A DNA stretch of 64,000 nucleotides from Streptomyces fuscichromogenes. Lineage in GTDB: Bacteria > Actinomycetota > Actinomycetes > Streptomycetales > Streptomycetaceae. A program made the position numbers and the translations under genes. Shown piece after piece: positions 1 to 8,105 of the stretch. Every line of letters begins with the position of its first letter. The first letter of the stretch is position 1. Where the stretch lies: assembly GCF_014645815.1 (NCBI RefSeq), contig NZ_BMML01000014.1:186001-250000 (forward strand), given 5' to 3'. The notes below the pieces were generated by a model that saw only the letters and a program-made list of their open reading frames with translations, did no database searches and was not told the DNA's origin.

Positions 1-267
1 CCAGGCCGGCGCCTTGCCCAGCCCCACCTACAGCGCGCTTTGACCTTTACGCACCGCTGTGACCTGCGGTTTTGAAATTCGCTGAACTTTTTTCCCGCGA
101 GGTGTGACGTTTTCGGCGGCGACGCCGCAGTACAGAGTGAGCCGACTGGTCATCGGCCGTCGCACAGAGCCGGGGTTCCCCCCGTACCCGTGGCTCGTGC
201 ATCGGCGCGGGCGGGACACGTTCCCCCGGTCCCGCCCGCGCCCCGAACATCCTTCGCACGTCCCCGC
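1..267. other. Left-edge stretch without a convincing gene
   Basis: Reading frames exist here on the minus strand but they are Arg/Pro-rich and match no family I recognise. An AT-richer patch around 40-110 could hold a promoter for a gene left of the window. I see no tRNA or terminator that I can support. Confidence 0.4.
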
Positions 268-1116
268 TCACCAGTAGACGACGACCTTGTCGCCGTTGCG
301 CACCTGCGCGAACAGGGCCGCGATCGCCGCCTCGTCCCGCACGTTGACGCACCCGTGCGAACCGCCCGCGTAGCCCCGGGCCGCGAAGTCGTAGGAGTAG
401 TGCACCGCCTGGCCGCCGCTGAAGAACATCGCGTACGGCATCGAGGAGTGGTAGAGCGTCGAGAAGTGGTGGCGGGACTTCCAGTAGACGTGGAACACCC
501 CCTCGCGCGTCGGGGTGTACTGCGCCCCGAACCGCACCGACATCTCCGACACCGTGCGCCCGTCGATCATCCAGCGCAGCGTCCGGCTGGTCTTGCTGAT
601 GCACAGCACCCGCCCGGTCAGGCACCGCGGATCGGGCGCGGCGGCCGGCTGACCGCCCATCAGGTACAGCTCCCACTTCCCCGGTCTGTGCGTCATCCGC
701 ACCAGCCGCCGCCAGGTCACGGCGTCGGTCTCACCCGTCCGCGGCAGCCCGCGCCTGCCCTGGAAGCCCCGGACGGCCTGAGCGGTGAGGTCGTCGTAGG
801 TCCCCGTGGGCCCGTCGAACAGCCAGTCGACCTGGCGCAGCCGGGCCTGCAGCTCACGGACACCGGTGCCGGTGTCGCCGCGGGTGAAGACGATGTGCGG
901 CGGGTCGGTCTCGACAGCGGACGGGGACGCGGACGGTGACGGGGCGGAGGTGCCGGCCCTGGGCGTCGGACTGCGCGGGAGGTCGATGTGGACGGGCGAG
1001 TGCCCCTTGGCGTCCCCGCCGGCCGGCGGCTGCACGGTGCACCCGCTCAGCGCGGCCAGTGCGGTCAGCGCGGCCAGTGCGGCGGCCAGGATCCCTGTGT
1101 GCCCCGAGACCTTCAT
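268..1116 (-). CDS. L,D-transpeptidase (YkuD) lipoprotein with peptidoglycan-binding domain
   Basis: Predicted surface lipoprotein of 282 residues that would form 3-3 cross-links in peptidoglycan. The N-terminus is a lipoprotein signal ending in a lipobox (LSGC). It is followed by a Pro/Ser/Thr-rich linker, a peptidoglycan-binding domain 1 repeat at about residues 85-150, and a C-terminal YkuD domain with the catalytic motif S253-H254-G255-C256 (GGSHGCVNV). The start at 1116 is chosen because it places the signal peptide directly at the N-terminus; a longer frame reaches 1206 but adds unrelated residues. It is divergent from the mutase gene, 123 bp away. The family call is firm; the cross-linking role is inferred from the family. 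Confidence 0.9.
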   Translation of the reverse strand: MKVSGHTGILAAALAALTALAALSGCTVQPPAGGDAKGHSPVHIDLPRSPTPRAGTSAPSPSASPSAVETDPPHIVFTRGDTGTGVRELQARLRQVDWLFDGPTGTYDDLTAQAVRGFQGRRGLPRTGETDAVTWRRLVRMTHRPGKWELYLMGGQPAAAPDPRCLTGRVLCISKTSRTLRWMIDGRTVSEMSVRFGAQYTPTREGVFHVYWKSRHHFSTLYHSSMPYAMFFSGGQAVHYSYDFAARGYAGGSHGCVNVRDEAAIAALFAQVRNGDKVVVYW

Positions 1117-1239
1117 GCCGAGGATGCTTCCCCGCGTGACCGCCGCCGAACAAGGGGGCATGGTGGGAACCGACAGACGTACCGGGACAGAGCAGTACCG
1201 GCGCAACGGCGTGCCGGCCTACCGCGGAGGTCATCTACC

Positions 1240-2820
1240 ATGGTCCGTGAGTCGGAGTCGGGACTGCCCGTCGAGCCGGTCTACGGACCGGAGGACCTGG
1301 CGGGCTGGGACCCGGCCGGCAAACTCGGCGACCCGGGGTCGTACCCCTTCACCCGGGGCGTCCACCCGACGATGTACACCGGCCGCCCCTGGACCATGCG
1401 CCAGTACGCCGGCTTCGGCACGGCCGCCGAGTCCAACGCCCGCTACCGGCAGCTCATCGCGCACGGCACCACCGGCCTCTCCGTCGCCTTCGACCTGCCC
1501 ACCCAGATGGGCTACGACTCCGACGCGCCCCTCGCGCACGGCGAGGTCGGCAAGGTGGGGGTGGCGATCGACTCGGTCGACGACATGCGGGTGCTGTTCG
1601 CCGGGATCCCCCTGGACCGGGTCTCGACGTCGATGACGATCAACGCCCCGGCGGCCGTGCTGCTCCTGCTGTACCAACTGGTGGCGGAGGAGCAGGGGAT
1701 CCCGGCGGACGCCCTGACCGGCACGATCCAGAACGACGTCCTCAAGGAGTACATCGCGCGGGGCACCTACATCTTCCCGCCCGAGCCGTCGCTCCGGCTG
1801 ACCGCGGACGTCTTCCGGTACTGCCGGACCGCGCTGCCGCGCTGGAACACGATCTCGATCTCCGGCTACCACATGGCCGAGGCGGGGGCGTCTCCGGTGC
1901 AGGAGATCGCGTTCACGCTCGCCGACGGCATCGAGTACGTGCGCACCGCGGTGGCGGCCGGCATGGACGTCGACGACTTCGCGCCCCGCCTCTCCTTCTT
2001 CTTCGTGGCCCGTACGACGCTGCTGGAGGAGGTCGCCAAGTTCCGTGCGGCACGCCGGATCTGGGCGCGGGTGATGCGGGAGGAGTTCGGCGCGCGCAAC
2101 CCCAGGTCGCTGATGCTGCGCTTCCACACCCAGACCGCCGGGGTCCAGCTGACCGCCCAGCAGCCGGAGGTGAACCTGGTCCGGGTGGCGGTCCAGGGCC
2201 TGGCCGCGGTCCTGGGCGGCACCCAGTCCCTGCACACCAACTCCTTCGACGAGGCGATCGCCCTGCCCACCGACAGGAGCGCCCGCCTCGCCCTGCGCAC
2301 CCAGCAGGTACTGGCCCACGAGACCGACGTGACCGCGACCGTCGACCCCTTCGCCGGTTCCTACGCGATCGAGCGGATGACGGACGAGGTGGAGGCGGCG
2401 GCGGTCGGCCTGATGCGGAGGGTCGAGGACCTGGGCGGCGCGGTCGCGGCCATCGAACACGGCTTCCAGAAGGGGGAGATCGAGCGCAACGCCTACCGCA
2501 TCGCGCGGGAGCAGGACAGCGGGGAGCGGGTGGTGGTCGGCGTCAACCGCTTCCGGCTGGACGAGGAGGAACCGTACGAGCCGCTGCGCGTCGACCCGGC
2601 CATCGAGGCCCGGCAGACGGAACGCCTCGCCCGGCTGCGCGTCGGCCGCGACCGGCGGACGGTCGCCGCCGCCCTCGCCGCCCTTGCGAAGACCGCCGAG
2701 GGCGACGACAACGTCCTCCCGCCGATGAAGGAGGCCCTGCGGGCGCGGGCCACGGTGGGAGAGGTCTGCGACGCGCTCCGGGAGGTGTGGGGGGTGTACG
2801 TCCCGACGGACGTGTTCTGA
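1240..2820 (+). CDS. Acyl-CoA mutase large subunit (methylmalonyl-CoA mutase family)
   Basis: 526 residues, corresponding to the TIM-barrel large subunit of adenosylcobalamin-dependent acyl-CoA mutases, which rearrange the carbon skeleton of CoA thioesters. Visible family signatures are YAGFGTAAESN, VAFDLPTQMGYDSD, NDVLKEY, ISISGYHMAEAGA and RFHTQTAG near residue 294. The C-terminal B12-binding domain (DxHxxG) is absent, so it should need a separate small subunit, which is not in the window. TQMGYDSD replaces the HRGYDSD of classical methylmalonyl-CoA mutase, so the substrate may be another acyl-CoA, such as isobutyryl-type; I cannot assign it. The start at 1240 follows GGAGG and begins the conserved region. 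Confidence 0.88.
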   Translation: MVRESESGLPVEPVYGPEDLAGWDPAGKLGDPGSYPFTRGVHPTMYTGRPWTMRQYAGFGTAAESNARYRQLIAHGTTGLSVAFDLPTQMGYDSDAPLAHGEVGKVGVAIDSVDDMRVLFAGIPLDRVSTSMTINAPAAVLLLLYQLVAEEQGIPADALTGTIQNDVLKEYIARGTYIFPPEPSLRLTADVFRYCRTALPRWNTISISGYHMAEAGASPVQEIAFTLADGIEYVRTAVAAGMDVDDFAPRLSFFFVARTTLLEEVAKFRAARRIWARVMREEFGARNPRSLMLRFHTQTAGVQLTAQQPEVNLVRVAVQGLAAVLGGTQSLHTNSFDEAIALPTDRSARLALRTQQVLAHETDVTATVDPFAGSYAIERMTDEVEAAAVGLMRRVEDLGGAVAAIEHGFQKGEIERNAYRIAREQDSGERVVVGVNRFRLDEEEPYEPLRVDPAIEARQTERLARLRVGRDRRTVAAALAALAKTAEGDDNVLPPMKEALRARATVGEVCDALREVWGVYVPTDVF

Positions 2821-2869
2821 CAGGGAGCGCCCGGGGGCGTTGTCGGACCCGCGTGCGACACTGCTTCTC

Positions 2870-3523
2870 ATGTTCGGCGTCATCGATCTCCCCACCTATC
2901 TGGCAGGACTCGTCCTGATCGTCCTGCTGCCCGGTCCCAACTCCCTGTACGTGCTGTCCGTCGCCGCGCGGCAGGGGATCCGGGCCGGTTACACCGCCGC
3001 CGCGGGCGTGTGGTGCGGGGACACCGTGCTGATGACGCTGTCGGCGGCCGGGGTGGCCTCGCTGCTCAAGGCCAACGCCGTGCTGTTCGGGATCGTGAAG
3101 TACGCGGGCGCCGGCTATCTCACCTGGCTGGCGGCCGGGATGCTGCGGGCGGCCTGGAAGATGTGGCGGTCGCGGAAGGAACAGGCGGCCGAGCAGGCGG
3201 CGCCGGTCGCCGCGCCGGCCCACGAGCGCCCGTACCGCCGCGCCCTGGTGATCAGCCTCTTCAACCCCAAGGCGATCCTGTTCTTCATTGCCTTCTTCGT
3301 GCAGTTCGTAGACCCGGGGTACGCCTACCCCGCGCTGTCCTTCGTCGTCCTCGGCGCCTTCGCCCAGCTGGCCAGCTTCCTGTACCTCAGCGCCCTGATA
3401 TTCAGCGGCACCAGGCTGGCCGACGCCTTCCGCCGTCGCAAGCGGATGTCGGCGACGGCCACTTCGGCGGCCGGGGTGCTGTTCCTGGGGTTCGCGGTGA
3501 AGCTGACGCTGGCCAGCGCCTGA
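2870..3523 (+). CDS. LysE/RhtB family amino-acid exporter
   Basis: 217-residue membrane protein with about six hydrophobic segments. It carries the family signature near the N-terminus (VLLPGPNSLYVLSVAARQG) and a second conserved block SLFNPKAILFFIAFFVQFV. Members export basic or branched amino acids or homoserine lactones from the cytoplasm; the substrate here is unknown. A His/Ala-rich cytoplasmic loop around residues 100-120 separates the two halves. The start at 2870 is the methionine preceding the first helix. It lies 49 bp after the mutase gene on the same strand and converges with the padR gene, whose end is 33 bp away. Confidence 0.88.
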   Translation: MFGVIDLPTYLAGLVLIVLLPGPNSLYVLSVAARQGIRAGYTAAAGVWCGDTVLMTLSAAGVASLLKANAVLFGIVKYAGAGYLTWLAAGMLRAAWKMWRSRKEQAAEQAAPVAAPAHERPYRRALVISLFNPKAILFFIAFFVQFVDPGYAYPALSFVVLGAFAQLASFLYLSALIFSGTRLADAFRRRKRMSATATSAAGVLFLGFAVKLTLASA

Positions 3524-3556
3524 GCCGTCCGTCCGATGGCCCCGCCACCGTCGGGG

Positions 3557-4078
3557 TCACAGGTGTTCGGTGAGCCGTTCGGCGGCCCAGTCGGCCCACT
3601 CCGCTGACGTCGTGGAGCCGCGCAGGCCGTATTCGAGGATCAGCCAGCCGCAGATCTGCACCGGGTCGCCGACCCATTCGGCGTTGTCCCGCACGGCTTC
3701 CAGCGCGGCGAGGCGTTCGCGGTTGATGCGGGCGAAGTTCTCCAGGTAGTCGACGCCCTCCTCGCGGCTGAGCGTCCACAGGAAGAAGACCCGGAGCAGG
3801 GCGGCGCTGCGGAAGGCGAAGTCGGTGCCGGGTTCGGTGAGCCAGCCGCGCAGTTCCGCGCGCCCTGCCTCGGTGATGCCGTACTCGCGGCGCTGGCGTG
3901 CGCCGGTCCCGGTGACCTCGATCAGACCCTTCTCGCTGAGCTTCGCCAACTCGCCGTAGACCTGGCTCTTCTGGGCCGGCCACACGACGGCCAGGCCTGA
4001 CTCGAACCGCTTGAGCAGGTCGTATCCACTGGCGGGCTGCTCGGCCAGGAGGCCGAGGAGTGCGTGGGGCAAGCTCAT
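3557..4078 (-). CDS. PadR family transcriptional regulator
   Basis: 173 residues. The N-terminal winged helix (ALLGLLAEQPASGYDLLKRFE, then QVYGELAKLSEKGLIE) is typical of PadR repressors, followed by the C-terminal dimerisation domain of the AphA-like class (about residues 95-170). PadR proteins generally repress a neighbouring exporter or stress gene. Here the divergent genes at 4205 (membrane protein) and 4821 (TMEM175-like channel) are the natural targets, and the intergenic region contains overlapping palindromes that could be its operator. The ligand is unknown. Confidence 0.88.
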   Translation of the reverse strand: MSLPHALLGLLAEQPASGYDLLKRFESGLAVVWPAQKSQVYGELAKLSEKGLIEVTGTGARQRREYGITEAGRAELRGWLTEPGTDFAFRSAALLRVFFLWTLSREEGVDYLENFARINRERLAALEAVRDNAEWVGDPVQICGWLILEYGLRGSTTSAEWADWAAERLTEHL

Positions 4079-4144
4079 GACCTCACCCTACCTTTCCGGA
4101 ATTCACCCGTCACGGCTGGACAGAGCAAGATCGACAGGCCATTC

Positions 4145-4166
4145 TTGGACCGTCCAATGTTGGACG
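4145..4166. promoter_or_regulatory. Overlapping palindromes, candidate PadR operator
   Basis: Three alternating half-sites TTGGAC/GTCCAA/TTGGAC lie at 4145-4150, 4152-4157 and 4160-4165. They form two overlapping inverted repeats: TTGGAC-C-GTCCAA, and CGTCCAA-TG-TTGGACG (7-bp arms). The location between padR and the divergent membrane-protein gene fits autoregulation. Directly downstream GTCCGAAGG is repeated twice (about 4175-4196), the second copy containing the ribosome-binding site of the 4205 gene. Binding is inferred. Confidence 0.5.
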
Positions 4167-4204
4167 CTCGGCCTGTCCGAAGGCTTGTCCGAAGGAGACA
4201 ACCG

Positions 4205-4756
4205 GTGAACTACGTCCGCGGGTTCGCGCCCTGGCTGTGCTACGCGGCCCTGAGCCCGGTCGACTGGCGACTGGGCACGGGCGTCGCCGCCCTGGCAGCG
4301 CTGTATCTGCTGGCCCTGCAGCTCCGCGCCCGTACGGTCGACCTCCTGGCCGCCGCCACCTGCGGGTTCTTCGTGGTCATGGCCGCCATCGCGCTGGCCG
4401 ACCCCGGCACCGGCCTCCAGCACTGGATCTGTGCCCTGGCGAACGCCACCCTGGCGGCCACGGCCCTGGCCTCCCTCGTGGTGCACCGCCCGTTCACCCT
4501 GACCTTCGCCCGAGCCGAGGTGCCCCGGGAGTTCTGGGACTCCCCCCGGTTCCTCAGGGTCAACATGGTGCTGACCGCCATCTGGGCGACCGGGTTCACC
4601 CTCGGCGCGCTCGCCTGTGCCGCCGTCGTCGACTACGACCACTCCGCGACGGTGCCGCTCGTCACCGCCCAGGTCCTGGCGTTCGTCCTCCCCTTCGCGG
4701 CCGGCGGCCGGTACGCGGCACGGGCCAGGGCCCGCGCCGCACAGGCCCTGGCCTGA
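4205..4756 (+). CDS. Putative membrane protein next to padR
   Basis: 183 residues, apparently with five or six hydrophobic helices, including segments around 25-45, 52-70, 78-95, 122-145 and 150-168. I do not recognise a named family. The GTG start at 4205 is preceded by AAGGAG at good spacing. A longer frame upstream would run through the candidate operator and is rejected. It is divergent from padR and 64 bp upstream of the TMEM175-like gene on the same strand, so the two may be cotranscribed and controlled by the PadR regulator. Role unknown. Confidence 0.75.
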   Translation: MNYVRGFAPWLCYAALSPVDWRLGTGVAALAALYLLALQLRARTVDLLAAATCGFFVVMAAIALADPGTGLQHWICALANATLAATALASLVVHRPFTLTFARAEVPREFWDSPRFLRVNMVLTAIWATGFTLGALACAAVVDYDHSATVPLVTAQVLAFVLPFAAGGRYAARARARAAQALA

Positions 4757-4820
4757 CCGTCCACCGCGCGACACCGCACCCGCACGGCACCGCACAGGAA
4801 AGCAAAGGAAGCAGCAGAAG

Positions 4821-5504
4821 ATGCCCGACACTCGCGCGCGGCACACCGCCGGGCCCGATGACCTGACCGACAACACCGAGGAGGCGCCCGGCCCCCGGCC
4901 GGTGAGTCCGGAGCGGCTGATCTACTTCTCGGACGCGGTGGTGGCCATCGCCATCACCCTGCTCGCCCTCGAACTGCCGGTCCCCACCGGGGAGGTCCAC
5001 GGCAACAGCGGTGTCCTGCACTTCCTGCGCGACCATCTGGCGGAGTACACCGCGTTCCTGGTCAGCTTCTGGGCCATCGCCATCCACTGGATGGTCCACC
5101 AGCGCCTGTTCCGGTACGCGACCGGGCTCTCGGGCGGTGCCATCCGGTGGAACCTGCTGTGGCTGCTCGCGATCGTCCTCACGCCGTTCACCACGAAGCT
5201 GCTGACCAGCGAGGCCGACGCCTACCAGGTCCAGTTCATCGTGTACGCCGCCAACCAGGTCCTGACCTGCCTGTTCTTCCGGCTGGCCGTCGCCGACCTG
5301 CGCAGGTCCGGGGTGTTCGGCGCCGACGACTCCGCGGAGGCCGTGTCGAGCACGCTGGGCTGGCTCACCGCGATGATGCTGGCCTTCCTGATCTCCATAC
5401 CGGTCGCCCTGGTCACCCACTGGGCGTCGGCGTGCTGGGCCCTGCTTCCGGTGATCCGCATCGGCCTGCGCAGCCTCGGGCGCCGGCCCGGCAGCGTCTC
5501 GTAG
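4821..5504 (+). CDS. TMEM175 family (DUF1211) potassium-channel-like membrane protein
   Basis: 227 residues. A polar N-terminal tail of about 30 residues is followed by the diagnostic first helix RLIYFSDAVVAIAITLLALE, containing the FSD signature of bacterial TMEM175 channels, and then about five more helices (one six-helix repeat, as usual for bacterial members, which assemble as tetramers). FWAIAIHWMVHQRLF is the conserved third-helix region. By family it would conduct potassium across the cytoplasmic membrane. The start at 4821 follows GCAGCAGAAG, a weak ribosome-binding site. Confidence 0.88.
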   Translation: MPDTRARHTAGPDDLTDNTEEAPGPRPVSPERLIYFSDAVVAIAITLLALELPVPTGEVHGNSGVLHFLRDHLAEYTAFLVSFWAIAIHWMVHQRLFRYATGLSGGAIRWNLLWLLAIVLTPFTTKLLTSEADAYQVQFIVYAANQVLTCLFFRLAVADLRRSGVFGADDSAEAVSSTLGWLTAMMLAFLISIPVALVTHWASACWALLPVIRIGLRSLGRRPGSVS

Positions 5505-5541
5505 GGGCGCGGGGAACTGCGCGACCAGCCACAACGGCGCC
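5503..5541 (+). repeat. Dispersed 3'-end intergenic element, copy 1
   Basis: Core GGGGCGCGGGGAACTGCGCG followed by ACCAGCCACAACGGCGCC. It starts at the stop codon of the TMEM175-like gene and lies between two convergent genes. The same sequence recurs about eight times in the window. Confidence 0.75.
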
Positions 5542-5572
5542 GCAGCCGCAGCACGGCACAGCGCGGCACTTC

Positions 5573-6955
5573 CTAGCGGAGCGTCCACGCCCCGGCGCGC
5601 TCCGCGTACGTCCGCAGCCCCTCGGCCGTCTCGCCCGCCCAGCCCACATAGCCGTCCGGACGGACCAGGAACACACCCGGGCCGTACGACCGAGGGGCCG
5701 GCAGGCTGCGGATGCCGGCCACCGGTTCCGGCGCCAGCAGGGTCCAGTGCGGTCCCCGGAACGCGTCGAACATCCGCACCCCGTCCGCGTTCCGCCCGTC
5801 CGGTGCGCGGTCGCCCGCCCGTACCGGGCCGGGGTTCGCCCGGGTCTCCTCGGTCAGTGAGGACTCCCGGTAGCCGATGCCCAGCTGGACCGTGGCCTCG
5901 CCGCGCCGGACCTCGCCGTGGTGGACGCCCGTCGAGAGGCCCAGCATGGCGGCGGCGTTCGGCCGGCGCTCCTCCTCGTAGGTGTCGAGGAGCGCGTCCG
6001 GAGCCTTCCCGGCGAGCACCGCGGCCAGCTTCCAGCCCAGGTTGTAGGCGTCCTGGACGCTGGTGTTCAGGCCCTGGCCGCCGGCCGGGGAGTGCACATG
6101 GGCCGCGTCCCCGGCCAGCAGGACCCGGCCCACCCGGAACCGGTCGGCCAGCGCGGCACGCGGGCGGAAGTCGGAGGCCCAGCGCAGCTCGGTGATGTCC
6201 GCGGCGTCCAGGTGGCTGTACGTCGTCACCAACCGGCGCAGGCCCGCCAGGGACAGGTCGGCCTCCGTGCCCTCGGGGAGCCTGCCGCCCAGCTGGAAGT
6301 CGTCCGTGCCGGCCAGCGGGCACAGCGCCACGCCGTACCCGTCGTCGTCGGCGAAGACGTGCCAGTGGTCGCGGTCCAGGCCCCGCACCCGCAGGTCGGC
6401 CACCAGGAACGGGCTCGGGTCGACCGGCTCGCCGGTCATCCCGACGCCCACCGCGCGCCGTACCGTCGAACGCCCGCCGTCCGCCGCCACCACGTACCGC
6501 GCCCGCTCGGCCGTACCGTCGGCGAAGCGGACCGTCACCCCCTCCGGATCCTGCTCCAGGCCGGTCGCACCGCGCCCGAACTCCACCCGGCCGCCCAGCT
6601 CCCGCAGCCGCGCGTACAGCACCTCCTGCGTGCGCCACTGCGCGACCATCAGCGGTTCGGTGTACGGCGCGCCCTCGTCCGCCGGGACCGGGTCGAACAT
6701 CGGCTTCGTCTCCAGCGGTTCGCCGTTCTTCCAGAACAGCTGCGGCGGGTAGGGACCGCCGGCCGCGCGCATCGCGTCGAGGACGCCGAGGTCGTCGTAG
6801 ACCTCCTGGGTGCGGGGCTGGATCCCCTTGCCGCGCGAGCCCGGGAACAGCTTCCCGCCCGCCTCCACGACCAGGGCGTCCACCCCGCGCCGGGCGAGGT
6901 CGACACCGAGGGCGAGTCCGGTGGGCCCGGCGCCTACAACCACTACATCCATCAC
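5573..6955 (-). CDS. FAD-dependent aromatic monooxygenase (PheA/TfdB type)
   Basis: 460 residues. N-terminal Rossmann fold with GxGxxG (VVVGAGPTGLALG, residues 4-16) and the second FAD motif GD with its context LLAGDAAHVHSPAGGQGLNT near residues 279-295, both typical of single-component NADPH-dependent flavoprotein hydroxylases acting on aromatic rings or polyketides. Members also inactivate antibiotics (rifampicin or tetracycline hydroxylases), but I see nothing that fixes the substrate. The ribosome-binding site GGAGAAA sits directly before the start, and a 15-bp palindrome overlaps it, so the divergent TetR protein probably represses this gene. Confidence 0.9.
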   Translation of the reverse strand: MMDVVVVGAGPTGLALGVDLARRGVDALVVEAGGKLFPGSRGKGIQPRTQEVYDDLGVLDAMRAAGGPYPPQLFWKNGEPLETKPMFDPVPADEGAPYTEPLMVAQWRTQEVLYARLRELGGRVEFGRGATGLEQDPEGVTVRFADGTAERARYVVAADGGRSTVRRAVGVGMTGEPVDPSPFLVADLRVRGLDRDHWHVFADDDGYGVALCPLAGTDDFQLGGRLPEGTEADLSLAGLRRLVTTYSHLDAADITELRWASDFRPRAALADRFRVGRVLLAGDAAHVHSPAGGQGLNTSVQDAYNLGWKLAAVLAGKAPDALLDTYEEERRPNAAAMLGLSTGVHHGEVRRGEATVQLGIGYRESSLTEETRANPGPVRAGDRAPDGRNADGVRMFDAFRGPHWTLLAPEPVAGIRSLPAPRSYGPGVFLVRPDGYVGWAGETAEGLRTYAERAGAWTLR

Positions 6956-6962
6956 ATTTCTC

Positions 6963-7014
6963 CTTAACGTTGTTAAGTGCCACCGGCGACAAGACTGCCC
7001 TTAACGCTGTTAAG
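6963..7014. promoter_or_regulatory. Two TetR operators between monooxygenase and regulator genes
   Basis: Two near-identical 15-bp palindromes: CTTAACGTTGTTAAG at 6963-6977 and CTTAACGCTGTTAAG at 7000-7014. Their centres are 37 bp apart. The first touches the ribosome-binding site of the monooxygenase gene and the second lies 10 bp before the regulator start, as expected for divergent autoregulation. Confidence 0.8.
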
Positions 7015-7023
7015 CTGTCAAGC

Positions 7024-7668
7024 GTGAGTACGGAACGACGAGCCCCCCTCGACCGCCGCCGGGTCGCCGACACGGCCCTGCGCCTGCTGAACGAGGTGGG
7101 CCTGGAGGGCCTGACCCTGCGGGGCATCGCCAAGGAGCTGGACGTCAAGGCCCCGGCCCTCTACTGGCACTTCAAGGACAAGCAGGCGCTGCTCGACGAG
7201 ATGGCGACGGAGATGTACCGCCGCATGGCCGCGGAGACCCGGCTCGACCCCGTCGGCACCTGGCAGGACGGGCTGCGCACGGTGAGCCGGGGGCTGCGCG
7301 GGACCCTGCTCGGCTACCGCGACGGCGCCCGGGTCTACAGCGGCTCACGCTTCACGGGCATCGAGCACGCCCCGGAGCAGGAGGCGTACCTGCGCCTCAT
7401 GACGGCGGCCGGCTTCACCCTCGCCCAGGCGGCCCAGGCGGGCATGGCGACGAACGCCTACACCGTCGGCTCCGTGATCGAGCAACAGGGCGTCGAGCCC
7501 CTTCCCGGCGAACGCCGGGAGGGCTACGACGTGACCGAACGCGCCCGTGTGCTCGCCGACTTCCCCCTGTCGGCGGCGGCGGGCCGGGAACTCTTCACCG
7601 ACTACGACCACCAGTTCGAGGAGGGTCTGGAGATGGTGATTGCGGGGATCGGGGTGCGATACCTGTAG
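7024..7668 (+). CDS. TetR family repressor with TetR_C domain
   Basis: 214 residues. Helix-turn-helix at about residues 12-57 (RRVADTALRLLNEVG, LTLRGIAKELDVKAPALYWHFKDKQALLDEM), closely resembling tetracycline-repressor-type proteins, and a C-terminal ligand domain with the class-typical GYRDGARVYSG. The GTG start at 7024 is preferred to a longer frame from 6970 because that would run through both operators. It probably represses itself and the divergent flavin monooxygenase and is relieved by a small aromatic or polyketide ligand; the ligand is unknown. Confidence 0.9.
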   Translation: MSTERRAPLDRRRVADTALRLLNEVGLEGLTLRGIAKELDVKAPALYWHFKDKQALLDEMATEMYRRMAAETRLDPVGTWQDGLRTVSRGLRGTLLGYRDGARVYSGSRFTGIEHAPEQEAYLRLMTAAGFTLAQAAQAGMATNAYTVGSVIEQQGVEPLPGERREGYDVTERARVLADFPLSAAAGRELFTDYDHQFEEGLEMVIAGIGVRYL

Positions 7669-8105
7669 CGCCCTGGTGGTAACCGGGCTGGTCCTCAGGG
7701 GGGCTTCCCCTGCTGCGCCCGACGCGACGGTCCTGGTTGCGGAACCCGGGGATTCGATCCCCCGACGTGCGGGCTCGCGTCGAACGCTGCCGCTTTCGAG
7801 ACCGATGCCGCAACTCCACTGTGGCGCGCGGAGCGGCGCGGATCCGTGCCGGCGGTCGAGGGGAGCGCGGCCCTGAGGCGTGCTTCCTCGCCGCCCCGAA
7901 GGCCGGGGTGCTGCCCGGGATCAACGGCAGACCCCGACTTCGAGCACGGGCGCCCCCGTATTCCGGAAGTCCGTGGGAACCCTGCGGGGATGCCGTGTGC
8001 CGCAGGGCTCCACGGTGCCTGCCCGCCGTGTGTCTCCGAAACCGACGGAGAGGTGAACGGCGGGCCAACTTCCGAAAGTGTACGGGCGGTGAATCAGGAC
8101 TGAAT
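7669..8105. other. 437-bp intergenic stretch without a supported gene
   Basis: Between the convergent tetR-type gene and the acyltransferase gene. Open frames here lack family similarity and plausible codon use. There is a short hairpin GGGGAT-TCG-ATCCCC at 7748-7762 whose loop resembles a tRNA T-arm, but no tRNA can be folded around it. I see nothing else. Confidence 0.5.

Noticed and set aside
47..676. Long minus-strand frame at the left edge
   Set aside because: Overlaps the real L,D-transpeptidase gene in another frame; Arg/Pro-rich with no family similarity.
7740..7770. tRNA-like T-arm sequence (GGGGATTCGATCCCC)
   Set aside because: No acceptor, D or anticodon arm can be folded around it; at most a short hairpin.
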